A stretch of DNA of 64,000 nt, from the NCBI RefSeq assembly GCF_023156585.1, contig NZ_JALNMI010000005.1, positions 372,001 through 436,000 on the forward strand, given 5' to 3'. This document shows, piece by piece, positions 57,209 to 64,000 of the stretch; positions within the stretch are counted from its first letter, which is position 1; each line of letters begins with the position of its first letter. This stretch comes from Subsaxibacter sp. CAU 1640. GTDB lineage: Bacteria; Bacteroidota; Bacteroidia; Flavobacteriales; Flavobacteriaceae. The notes under the pieces were generated by a model. That model had not been told where the DNA came from. It did no database searches and saw nothing but the letters and a program-made list of their open reading frames with translations. A program made the position numbers and the translations under genes.

Positions 57209-58747
57209 TTAAGCTTTTTTACGCTTCTTTCTGTATGTACTCCATCCAAATAATAAAAACCCAACAATCACAGCAGGAATCAGATAAGAAACTGGTTTTC
57301 CGCTACCTCCAACAGTAGTGAAGAATCGTTCCCAACGTGGTTTTCCATTTGCCCAACTCATCCAGATAAACACAGGCTTACCGACCACGTGGTCAAAAGG
57401 TACAAATCCCCAATATCTAGAGTCTTGCGAGTTGTGACGATTGTCACCCATCATCCAATAATAATCTTTTGTAAAGGTAAAAGTCGTTGCTACTTTTCCA
57501 TCAATGCTGATTTGATTGCCATTGACCGAAAGTTCATGACCTTCATATTCAGTGATGGCGCGTTTATATAACGGCAACACTTCAGGGGTTAAGTTGATGG
57601 TGGCACCAGCTTTAGGAATGTATAATGGTCCAAAGAAATCGTTGTTCCAAGAATAACCAGGATCTTTCGGGAATATCTGTGAATTTGCCTCACCCAAAGA
57701 GTCTTTTCTCACTGTGATGCTCTCTACATTTGGATGGTTTTTCAAACGGCTAACGGCTTCATCTGAAGCAGCAAACACGAATAACTTTTGAGTTTCAGGG
57801 TCTAATCCCATTCCATCCGTAATATCGTATCTATTCAACAAATCATAAGCCTGTTCATTCGTGGAGATACCTTTAAACTGTATGTCATATGAAAATTGAA
57901 TTTTTGATCTATCTGGCAACACATTCTTCTTCCCATTGATGTAGACATAACCATCTTTAATCGATAGCGAATCGCCAGGAAGACCAACGCAGCGTTTGAC
58001 ATAGTTTGTTTTCTTGTCAATTGGTTTGTAATAATATTTGTCGGTATGATACATATCTAACATAGTATCAACAGGCCAGTTGAAAACTACGATGTCGTTT
58101 TGTTTTATTTTTTGAAAACCAGGAAGCCTCATATACGGCAATTGCGGATAAGGTAGATATGATTTTACTTTCGCTACAGGAATGGTGTCGTGAACCATTG
58201 GCGCTGCAACAGTCGTCATCGGTAACCTTGCTCCATAATGCATTTTGCTCACAAACAAAAAGTCACCAACCAATAATGTTTTTTCCAATGATGATGTAGG
58301 AATGGTAAATGGCTGAATAAAATAGGTGTGAACAATAGTTGCAGCCACAATTGCAAACAAAATGGAACTTACCCAATCACCAGCGGCTGATTTAGGATGA
58401 AGACTTCTATCTTTGATATGATGCACATCCAAAGCATAGTTGATATAATAGATGTAAAAGCCAAGTGTTACTACAGCCAAAAGTGTATCTAATCCAGAGT
58501 TTCTGCCAAAACTACGAGCTGTTTCGACCCAAACCACAGGAAACATAATCAAGTTAACGATTGGCACAAAAAGCAAAACGGTCCACCACCAAGGTCGATT
58601 GATGATTTTCATTAGAACCACAGCATTATAAACTGGCACAAATGCTTCCCAAGCCTGTCTTCCGGCTTTTTGATAAAGTTTCCAAGTGCCTAGTCCGTGA
58701 AGAACCTGAACTACCAAGAAAAATAGTAACCATTGTGTAAGTGTCAT
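57209..58747 (-). CDS. lepB: Signal peptidase I, flavobacterial long form
   Basis: A 512-residue membrane protease that removes Sec signal peptides. An N-terminal DUF5684-like part has two to three helices (1-20, 55-85, 90-105), followed by the S26 domain. The catalytic Ser lies in FTIPTSSLEKTLLVGD (about residue 150) and the catalytic Lys in NYVKRCVGLPGDSL (about residue 252). MMGDNRHNSQDSRYWGFVP is box E. An insert of about 120 residues between these motifs (KGISTNEQAYDLL ... NPGY-type strands) and a last helix (SYLIPAVIVGFLLFGWSTY) with a basic tail explain the length. It lies 124 bp after dapB. Confidence 0.95.
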   Translation of the reverse strand: MTLTQWLLFFLVVQVLHGLGTWKLYQKAGRQAWEAFVPVYNAVVLMKIINRPWWWTVLLFVPIVNLIMFPVVWVETARSFGRNSGLDTLLAVVTLGFYIYYINYALDVHHIKDRSLHPKSAAGDWVSSILFAIVAATIVHTYFIQPFTIPTSSLEKTLLVGDFLFVSKMHYGARLPMTTVAAPMVHDTIPVAKVKSYLPYPQLPYMRLPGFQKIKQNDIVVFNWPVDTMLDMYHTDKYYYKPIDKKTNYVKRCVGLPGDSLSIKDGYVYINGKKNVLPDRSKIQFSYDIQFKGISTNEQAYDLLNRYDITDGMGLDPETQKLFVFAASDEAVSRLKNHPNVESITVRKDSLGEANSQIFPKDPGYSWNNDFFGPLYIPKAGATINLTPEVLPLYKRAITEYEGHELSVNGNQISIDGKVATTFTFTKDYYWMMGDNRHNSQDSRYWGFVPFDHVVGKPVFIWMSWANGKPRWERFFTTVGGSGKPVSYLIPAVIVGFLLFGWSTYRKKRKKA

Positions 58748-58871
58748 CGTATAGTGTTTAGTTTATGTTGATTAGTTGGTTGAAATATAGTGCAAAACAC
58801 TCATTCCAAAAGGTCGAAACCTGACAAATATATTGTAATTCTGAAATTGAAGATTGAAATCCATCGATAAG

Positions 58872-59573
58872 TTAACCAATGTTTAACACATCTTTCATTG
58901 TAAAAATACCCTTTTTACCGAAAATCCATTCGGCAGCAATGACAGCGCCAAGTGCAAAACCTTCTCTGCTATGAGCAGTATGTTTAATTTGTATGCTGTC
59001 TATGGTGGAATCATAAGAGATTTCGTGAGTTCCGGGAACGTTCTCGATGCGTTTTGCAACAATTCCCAGCTCTTTCTCATTCGGTTTGTCCAGTGTCCAA
59101 GAATTATAATCAGAATTGTTGATGATATCCTTGGCAACGGAAATTGCAGTTCCGCTAGGAGCGTCCAGTTTTTGTGTATGATGAATTTCTTCAATACTCG
59201 CAGTATATTCTGGCAATCGGTTCATCAATTTTGCAAGTGTTTTATTCAATTCAAAGAAGATGTTCACGCCAAGACTGAAATTCGAAGCATACAAAAATGT
59301 TCCTTGTTGCTTTTTGCATAATTCAACAATGGAATCGTAGTGTTCCAGCCAACCAGTTGTTCCTGAAATGACAGGTACATCTTGTTTCAAACATTGAGAA
59401 ATATTTTCAACGGCTGATGTCGGCACACTAAAATCTATGGCAACATCCACATTAGAAAGGTTATAGTTTTTGTCTTTGCTTGTGGTTTTTAAGACAATGG
59501 TGTGTCCTCTTTGAATAGCTATCTTTTCGATGGCCTGTCCCATCTTACCATATCCAAGTAAGGCGATATTCAC
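58872..59573 (-). CDS. dapB: 4-hydroxy-tetrahydrodipicolinate reductase
   Basis: The second dedicated step of the lysine/diaminopimelate pathway, an NAD(P)H-dependent reduction. The N-terminal nucleotide-binding signature is NIALLGYGKMGQAIEK. VDVAIDFSVPTSA and VISGTTGWLEHYD follow, with the catalytic region EIHHTQKLDAPSGTAISVAK (His and Lys of the active site; about residue 130-150). It ends with RIENVPGTHEISYDS and FGKKGIFTMKDVL. At 233 residues it is slightly shorter than proteobacterial DapB. It ends the parA-parB-DUF5683 run with 3 bp to the gene before it. Confidence 0.96.
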   Translation of the reverse strand: MNIALLGYGKMGQAIEKIAIQRGHTIVLKTTSKDKNYNLSNVDVAIDFSVPTSAVENISQCLKQDVPVISGTTGWLEHYDSIVELCKKQQGTFLYASNFSLGVNIFFELNKTLAKLMNRLPEYTASIEEIHHTQKLDAPSGTAISVAKDIINNSDYNSWTLDKPNEKELGIVAKRIENVPGTHEISYDSTIDSIQIKHTAHSREGFALGAVIAAEWIFGKKGIFTMKDVLNIG

Positions 59574-59576
59574 TGG

Positions 59577-60158
59577 CTAAAATTTAAAATTTAAGGTAAG
59601 GCCCAAATCTGTTGCATTTTCTTGCTCGTTGTATTGAAAATGAGGTTTGAGAGCCAAGTTCTCATCTACGTTATATTGCAACAAATGTGCATCTACATTG
59701 GCATCAATTATATTCAAGGCGTAAATACCAAATGTGATTAGTAACGATAATTCTTTATTCTGTTTTAAAGTCTTCTGGGCTCGTTGAAGTCCATCAGTTG
59801 TGACCCGACCGTAGAATTCATCGTCTGTATATCCTGCCAACCTTCGCTTGTAGGCATCTCTGTAACGATTGTATTGTTTGTCGTTTCTTTTATAAAAATA
59901 AATGCCAGTAGCAATTCCTCCAACAGCAATAGGTATTTTCCAATATTTTTTGTTGTAAGCTTGCCCTAATCCAGGCAGTATGGCGGAATAAAAGGCAGCT
60001 TTAGAAGGAGAAAGAACATCCAGTGGTTCTCTTACAATATCTTCTGTAACCACCAATTCTTCAGGCATAGCATTGGGAATACTATCATTTTCAACTTGCG
60101 AAAAGCTGAAAAAAGTGATGAGACAAAAAAAGATGCTATGGACAAATCTATTTAGCAC
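59577..60158 (-). CDS. DUF5683 domain protein
   Basis: A 193-residue exported protein with a signal peptide (LNRFVHSIFFCLITFFSFS then Q). A DUF5683 domain follows, with AAFYSAILPGLGQAYNKKYW (the family hallmark, PGLGQxYNxKYWKxP) and a hydrophobic IAVGGIATGIYFY; then RNDKQYNRYRDAYKRRLAGY and ELSLLITFGIYALNIIDANV. The tail FNLG-type strands suggest an outer-membrane or periplasmic location. It overlaps the parB stop by 11 bp. The function is unknown. Confidence 0.87.
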   Translation of the reverse strand: MLNRFVHSIFFCLITFFSFSQVENDSIPNAMPEELVVTEDIVREPLDVLSPSKAAFYSAILPGLGQAYNKKYWKIPIAVGGIATGIYFYKRNDKQYNRYRDAYKRRLAGYTDDEFYGRVTTDGLQRAQKTLKQNKELSLLITFGIYALNIIDANVDAHLLQYNVDENLALKPHFQYNEQENATDLGLTLNFKF

Positions 60159-61065
60159 TTTGAACTAATTTTTTAATACGATTAAAATCTTCTTCCGAAT
60201 GAAAAGGAATGGTTATGCTTCCTTTGCCATTCTTACCGACTTTAACGTTGATTTTGTGTCCAAAGTATTCAGAAAATTCTTTAATGCCCTTTTTAATGTA
60301 TTTAGGCAACTCTTCTTTTTCAGAAGGTTCAGCTTTAAGTTCAACACTAACTTTGCTCGTAGCGTGATAATTTTTCACCAAAGCCTCCGTGTCTCTTACC
60401 GATAATTGGTTAGTGATAATTTTTTCATAAATATCCAATTGACTGCTTTGGTCTTCAATATTGATAATCGCACGACCGTGTCCCATTGAGATAAATCCAT
60501 CTCTCATTCCTGTTTGGATGATTGGGTCCAATTTTAGCAATCGCAGATAATTGGAAATGGTGGAGCGTTTTTTGCCCACGCGCTCACTCATTTGTTCTTG
60601 GGTAAGGTTGATCTCATCAATCAGACGTTGATACGAAAGTGCAATCTCAATTGGGTCTAAATCCTGGCGCTGAATGTTTTCAACCAATGCCATTTCAAGA
60701 GACTCCTGGTCGTTTGCGATTCTGATGTATGCAGGAATGGTTTCAAGGCCAATTAATTTTGAAGCTCTAAAACGGCGTTCTCCAGAAACCAATTGGTATT
60801 TATTGAAATCTAATTTTCTTACAGTAATAGGCTGAATAACACCCAATTCTTTAATGGAAGATGCCAATTCTCGCAAGGTTTCTTCATTAAAATTGGTACG
60901 AGGCTGAAATGGATTGATTTCGATGGCTCCCAATTCCAATTCCACGATATTGCCAATAACCTTGTCGGCGTTTTTGTCTTGAACAGATTTTATATCATTG
61001 GATGGGTCCTTTAAAAGAGCCGACAGTCCTCTTCCAAGTGCCTGCTTTTGTGTTGCCTTCGCCAT
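60148..61065 (-). CDS. parB: Chromosome partitioning protein ParB/Spo0J
   Basis: A 305-residue DNA-binding CTPase that loads at parS sites and organises the origin region. N-terminal KQALGRGLSALL is the ParA-contacting Arg motif (GRGLSAL). The CTP/ParB nuclease-like domain has ITVRKLDFNKYQLVSGERRF then RASKLIGL (about residues 80-115). A helix-turn-helix (about 145-200) has SERVGKKRSTISNYLRLLKL. A C-terminal dimer domain ends the protein. It starts at the base that ends the parA stop and is translated with it. Confidence 0.95.
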   Translation of the reverse strand: MAKATQKQALGRGLSALLKDPSNDIKSVQDKNADKVIGNIVELELGAIEINPFQPRTNFNEETLRELASSIKELGVIQPITVRKLDFNKYQLVSGERRFRASKLIGLETIPAYIRIANDQESLEMALVENIQRQDLDPIEIALSYQRLIDEINLTQEQMSERVGKKRSTISNYLRLLKLDPIIQTGMRDGFISMGHGRAIINIEDQSSQLDIYEKIITNQLSVRDTEALVKNYHATSKVSVELKAEPSEKEELPKYIKKGIKEFSEYFGHKINVKVGKNGKGSITIPFHSEEDFNRIKKLVQSAK

Positions 61066-61832
61066 TAGTTCGCCTGTTTTTTGATAATTTCCTTTGCTAA
61101 ATTTAAGTAATTTGAAGCACCTTTGCTGCTTACATCATAATTGATGATACTTTCTCCATAACTTGGTGCTTCACTTAAACGCACATTTCGCTGAATGATT
61201 GTTTCAAAAACCATATCACTGAAGTGTTTTTGGACTTCTTCAACAACTTGGTTGGAAAGTCTTAAACGCGAATCATACATCGTCAGTAACATTCCTTCTA
61301 TATCCAAATTTGAATTGTGAATGCGTTGTACACTTTTGACGGTATTAAGCAACTTTCCAAGACCTTCAAGCGCAAAATACTCACATTGAATAGGAATAAT
61401 CACAGAATCGGCAGCTGTCAAAGCATTCAAGGTCAATAAACCCAATGAAGGTGCGCAATCGATAAGAATAAAATCATAAGAAGATTTCAAGTGTTCCATT
61501 GCTTTTTTAAGCATATATTCTCGTTCTTCTTTATCTACCAATTCAATCTCAATAGCTACTAAATCAATATGTGCAGGAATGATGTCGACATTCGGTGCAT
61601 TGGTTTTTTGAATGCATTCTTCTGCTGATGCAGAATGTTCAATCAATTGGTAAGAGCCCAATTCTACATTTTCAACATCTATACCCAATCCGGAAGAAGC
61701 GTTAGCTTGAGGATCAGCATCAATAAGCAATACTTTTTTCTCTAAAACACCCAAGGAAGCAGCAAGGTTTACAGATGTAGTAGTCTTTCCTACACCTCCT
61801 TTTTGATTTGCGATTGCAATGATTTTACCCAT
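61065..61832 (-). CDS. parA: Chromosome partitioning ATPase ParA/Soj
   Basis: A 255-residue deviant Walker ATPase. Walker A is NQKGGVGKTTTSVNLAASL (residues 9-27). Walker A' is VLLIDADPQANASSGLG. Walker B is FILIDCAPSLGLLTLNAL. LLTMYDSRLRLSNQVVEEV and IIQRNVRLSEAPSYGESI are the family's later motifs. With parB it segregates the chromosome. It is the first gene of the unit and has an inverted repeat just upstream. Confidence 0.96.
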   Translation of the reverse strand: MGKIIAIANQKGGVGKTTTSVNLAASLGVLEKKVLLIDADPQANASSGLGIDVENVELGSYQLIEHSASAEECIQKTNAPNVDIIPAHIDLVAIEIELVDKEEREYMLKKAMEHLKSSYDFILIDCAPSLGLLTLNALTAADSVIIPIQCEYFALEGLGKLLNTVKSVQRIHNSNLDIEGMLLTMYDSRLRLSNQVVEEVQKHFSDMVFETIIQRNVRLSEAPSYGESIINYDVSSKGASNYLNLAKEIIKKQAN

Positions 61833-61846
61833 TAAATAGTTTGGTT

Positions 61847-61862
61847 TTTTACGACCGTAAAA
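61847..61862 (-). promoter_or_regulatory. Inverted repeat upstream of parA
   Basis: TTTTACG-AC-CGTAAAA is a perfect 7-bp inverted repeat with 2-bp spacing, 15-30 bp before the parA ATG. Its right arm overlaps a -7-like sequence (TACTTTTA on the - strand, 61865-61858), which has one mismatch to TAnnTTTG. This geometry fits an operator over the promoter, though no binding protein is known. Confidence 0.4.
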
Positions 61863-61957
61863 GTACGATTATTTGTGAGTTTAAAAAATGTTACTTGTTA
61901 ACAAATCAGGTTGAAATGCGATATAAAAAATAGGTGATGACGATGCATATGTAACAA

Positions 61958-61991
61958 AATAAAAAAACAGTGCCTTAACCAGACACTGTTT
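61958..61991 (-). terminator. Intrinsic terminator of the M16 peptidase gene
   Basis: On the - strand AAACAGTGTC (61991-61982) pairs with GGCACTGTTT (61974-61965), with one wobble and a 7-nt loop, then a T-run. It lies 20 bp past the peptidase stop. Confidence 0.8.
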
Positions 61992-62011
61992 TATATTAAG
62001 AAATGATATGG

Positions 62012-64000
62012 TTATTGTTTTTCAGGCAATTGAATACCTACAATGTAACCATTGGTTAAATATTTTTTGGCAACCTTTTGAAGTCCTTCAACAGTCATGC
62101 TATTGACATTTTTTTCAAAGTCAAAAACTTTAGTGGCATCCATATCTTGATAATCAGCATTTTTCAACGTGCTCAACCAAAAACGATTTTCCTTTAAATC
62201 TTCTTTGTAATCTAAAATTTGAGATTCTTTAACTTTAGCAAGGTCTTTTTCCGTTGGACCTTCTTTTACCAATTTATCAACTTCGGCAAGTGCAGCAGCT
62301 TTTAACTTTTCAACATTTTCTGGACCACAAGGAAAACTGATGGTGAAAGTGTACCAACCATACGGCATTTTATTGATGTTTCCACTTGCGCCAGCACCAT
62401 ACACGCCACCTTCTTCTTCACGTAATTTTTCTATGAGTTTGATAGATAAAACTTCTCCCAAACTTTTCAATTCGTGGTCTTCCTTTTCGTTGTATTCTGT
62501 AGGTCCGTGGAAAGTGATTCTGACCATACTTTTCTCATCTTTACCTATTTCAACTATTTTTTCATGTTGACCTGTCAATGGTCTGAAATCGTCCACTTTA
62601 TAAGACTCTTTAGAATTGGTCGATGGTAAATTGGCCAAATATTTTTCGCTGAATTCCACGAGTTTTTTCTCATCGATATTACCTACAAAATAAAATTTGA
62701 AATCGCCTGCATCAGCAAAACGCTCTTTGTATTTTTCGTATGCCAAATTATAATCTGCTTTATCCATTTCTTCTGGAGTAGGGAAGCCCATATATCTAGG
62801 ACTGTCACCATACATAAACTTGCCCATTTCTACAGAAAAGAATGTTTGAGGATTGGAAAGCAAGTTGCCCATAAACGCTTTTTGCTTTTCGATGTATGAT
62901 TTATACGCTTCTTCATCTTTGTTCAAAGCTGTGAAGTACAAGTGTGTCAATTGAAACAATTCCTCCAAGTCTTTTGGCGAGGCGTTACCAGAGATACCTT
63001 CACTATAAGTACTGATACTTGGTCTTACATTTACAATTTTACCAGACAATACTTTATTCAACTCGATTTTACCTATTCCATTCACACCAGCTTCAGCAAG
63101 TCCACCATTGGCATATGCTGTAGCTCTGTAATCATCAACTGAATACAGCGAATTTCCTCCATAACTGAACGCATCAAATAGTATTTCATCATTTTTAAAG
63201 TCGGTTACTTTGTAGGTCACAGTGGCTCCATTGCTTAATGTCAATGTTGTGGTGCCAAGCTTTTCGTCGGTTTTATAGTCTACAATGCTTCCTTTCGCAG
63301 GCAAGTCTGTAATTAGCGATGACGCGACGGCTTTATCTTCATATGGTTGAAGTTCGGTATTCTTAACACTTTCCAAAAGACTTCTTACTTCAGCTTCGGT
63401 AACTTTGGCAAGTCCTTCTTTTTCAGGTCCTGTTAACACGACTACACGATTATCCTCTTTTATGTAATCTTTTATCAATGCATTAACTTCATCCAAGGTA
63501 ATTCCTGGCATGTTTTCTCTTTGAAAATTGTATTCCCACTCTATACCAGGCATTGGTACTTGCTCCAAATAATGACTTACAAATTCGCCGATAATTCTGT
63601 TGGATTCCGTTTTATCTTTGTCTTTATAAGCTTTTTCGTAATTAGCTAGGATGTCTTTTTTGGCACGCTCGAATTCACCTTGATAGAAGCCAAACTTGCG
63701 CACGCGCTCATTTTCTTCAAATAAGGTTTTCAATGCGTTGAGCTGACCACTTTCACTGGTCATAGCAAAAGATTGATAAGCTTCTTTGCTACGAGCATAG
63801 GTGCCACCATGATAGCTGAACCCATAAACAAAAGGAGGATTGGCGCTGTTGCGCAATTCGTCCAATCGGTTATTGATCATTTGAGAAAACAAAGACTCAA
63901 CCATAGATTGTCTGTAGTCTTTTAAGGTTACTTCGGGTTTTGCATCTTCTTTATCTTTGAATAGCACCTGAACTTGTGCAAAAGATGCTTCTTTGTCAGA
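62012..64000 (-). CDS. M16 family zinc peptidase, C-terminal part (cut by window edge)
   Basis: The frame is open to the right edge, so the protein starts outside the window; about 662 residues are seen. The visible part covers the later half of a two-unit M16 (PqqL/insulinase-like) protein. Recognised are VGNIDEKKLVEFSEKYLANL and the C-terminal unit with LSIKLIEKLREEEGGVYGAG and the substrate-holding YGWYTFTISFPCGP. The HxxEH active site of the N-terminal unit is not in view, so catalytic competence cannot be judged. It is probably an exported protease of about 900 residues. A good terminator closes the gene. Confidence 0.88.
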   Translation of the reverse strand, partial: SDKEASFAQVQVLFKDKEDAKPEVTLKDYRQSMVESLFSQMINNRLDELRNSANPPFVYGFSYHGGTYARSKEAYQSFAMTSESGQLNALKTLFEENERVRKFGFYQGEFERAKKDILANYEKAYKDKDKTESNRIIGEFVSHYLEQVPMPGIEWEYNFQRENMPGITLDEVNALIKDYIKEDNRVVVLTGPEKEGLAKVTEAEVRSLLESVKNTELQPYEDKAVASSLITDLPAKGSIVDYKTDEKLGTTTLTLSNGATVTYKVTDFKNDEILFDAFSYGGNSLYSVDDYRATAYANGGLAEAGVNGIGKIELNKVLSGKIVNVRPSISTYSEGISGNASPKDLEELFQLTHLYFTALNKDEEAYKSYIEKQKAFMGNLLSNPQTFFSVEMGKFMYGDSPRYMGFPTPEEMDKADYNLAYEKYKERFADAGDFKFYFVGNIDEKKLVEFSEKYLANLPSTNSKESYKVDDFRPLTGQHEKIVEIGKDEKSMVRITFHGPTEYNEKEDHELKSLGEVLSIKLIEKLREEEGGVYGAGASGNINKMPYGWYTFTISFPCGPENVEKLKAAALAEVDKLVKEGPTEKDLAKVKESQILDYKEDLKENRFWLSTLKNADYQDMDATKVFDFEKNVNSMTVEGLQKVAKKYLTNGYIVGIQLPEKQ

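Noticed and set aside
57383-57394. GACCACGTGGTC, a 12-bp palindrome with a CCACGTGG core, considered as a parS site near parAB
   Set aside because: It lies inside lepB and encodes the conserved residues Asp-His-Val-Val of box E's neighbourhood. The outer bases do not match the known parS consensus. A single copy is not enough.
1-64000. CRISPR arrays, transposases, integrases, rRNA and tRNA genes
   Set aside because: None was found on reading both strands. The only repeats are the short ones at 16570-16674 and 21293-21333 and terminator hairpins.

Overview
This 64 kb window is a gene-dense, AT-rich stretch of chromosome from a member of the Bacteroidetes, almost certainly a marine-type Flavobacteriaceae. 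The evidence is threefold. The gene families are typical of the group: gliding protein GldI, DUF5606, DUF6122, DUF6503, DUF3810, DUF5683, a long signal peptidase I, and three secreted proteins with type IX secretion (T9SS) sorting tails. The promoters carry the phylum-specific -7 element TAnnTTTG, about 20 nt before many start codons. Shine-Dalgarno sequences are generally absent. I saw no rRNA, tRNA, CRISPR array, insertion sequence, integrase or phage gene. The window is mostly core chromosome with a few accessory insertions.

Layout. 1-2.5 kb: ruvX, def, DUF5606 and mazG on the + strand. 2.5-2.9 kb: a gene-free, hairpin-rich stretch that may encode a small RNA. 2.9-18.9 kb, - strand: a DUF349 repeat protein, aroE with two tandem DUF368 (PopT-type) transporters, a TPR protein, a class III aminotransferase with an OstA/LptA-like protein, purA, a Fur-family regulator, a bifunctional RelA/SpoT, a phosphate transporter with a DUF2490 protein, and an Rrf2 regulator. 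19.2-22.3 kb, +: a two-gene radical SAM/DUF4130 DNA-metabolism module and an LpxR-type lipid A deacylase. 22.3-25 kb, -: a lipoprotein, an M48 protease and a TrmH-type RNA methyltransferase. 25-33.9 kb: a T9SS cargo protein and DUF6503 lipoprotein (+), then two exported amidohydrolase genes and DUF3810 (-). 33.9-38.7 kb: pepD (+), a cyclophilin/FKBP lipoprotein, gldI and nrnA (-), ndk (+). 38.8-45 kb, +: two large T9SS cargo proteins, an M4 protease and a mosaic adhesin-like protein. 45-47.2 kb, -: a cold-shock protein, DUF721 (DciA-like), a lipoprotein and recF. 47.3-53.7 kb, +: a TPR membrane protein, ribH, two small paralogous membrane proteins, mutL, two rhomboid proteases and an EEP hydrolase. 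53.7-61.8 kb, -: parA, parB, DUF5683, dapB, lepB, an AAA+ ATPase, a TPR membrane protein, wbqC and DUF6122. 62-64 kb, -: an M16 peptidase cut by the window edge.

How the genes relate. Much of the content serves envelope traffic and folding: lepB, the T9SS cargo, GldI and its neighbouring PPIase lipoprotein, the OstA-like protein, LpxR, and polyprenyl-phosphate transport. The rest is mainly chromosome maintenance (recF, DUF721/DciA-like, mutL, parAB, radical SAM/DUF4130) and nucleotide metabolism (mazG, purA, ndk, Rel, nrnA).

The best candidates for undescribed biology are three. First, a two-gene unit pairing a TPR-AAA+ ATPase of Cdc48/Vps4 type with a TPR protein that has a multi-pass membrane tail; it sits between lepB and wbqC. 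Second, the radical SAM/DUF4130 pair, which lacks the uracil-DNA glycosylase partner often linked to it. Third, the structured intergenic region at 2660-2790. Domain calls rest on recognition of motifs by eye; no database search was run.
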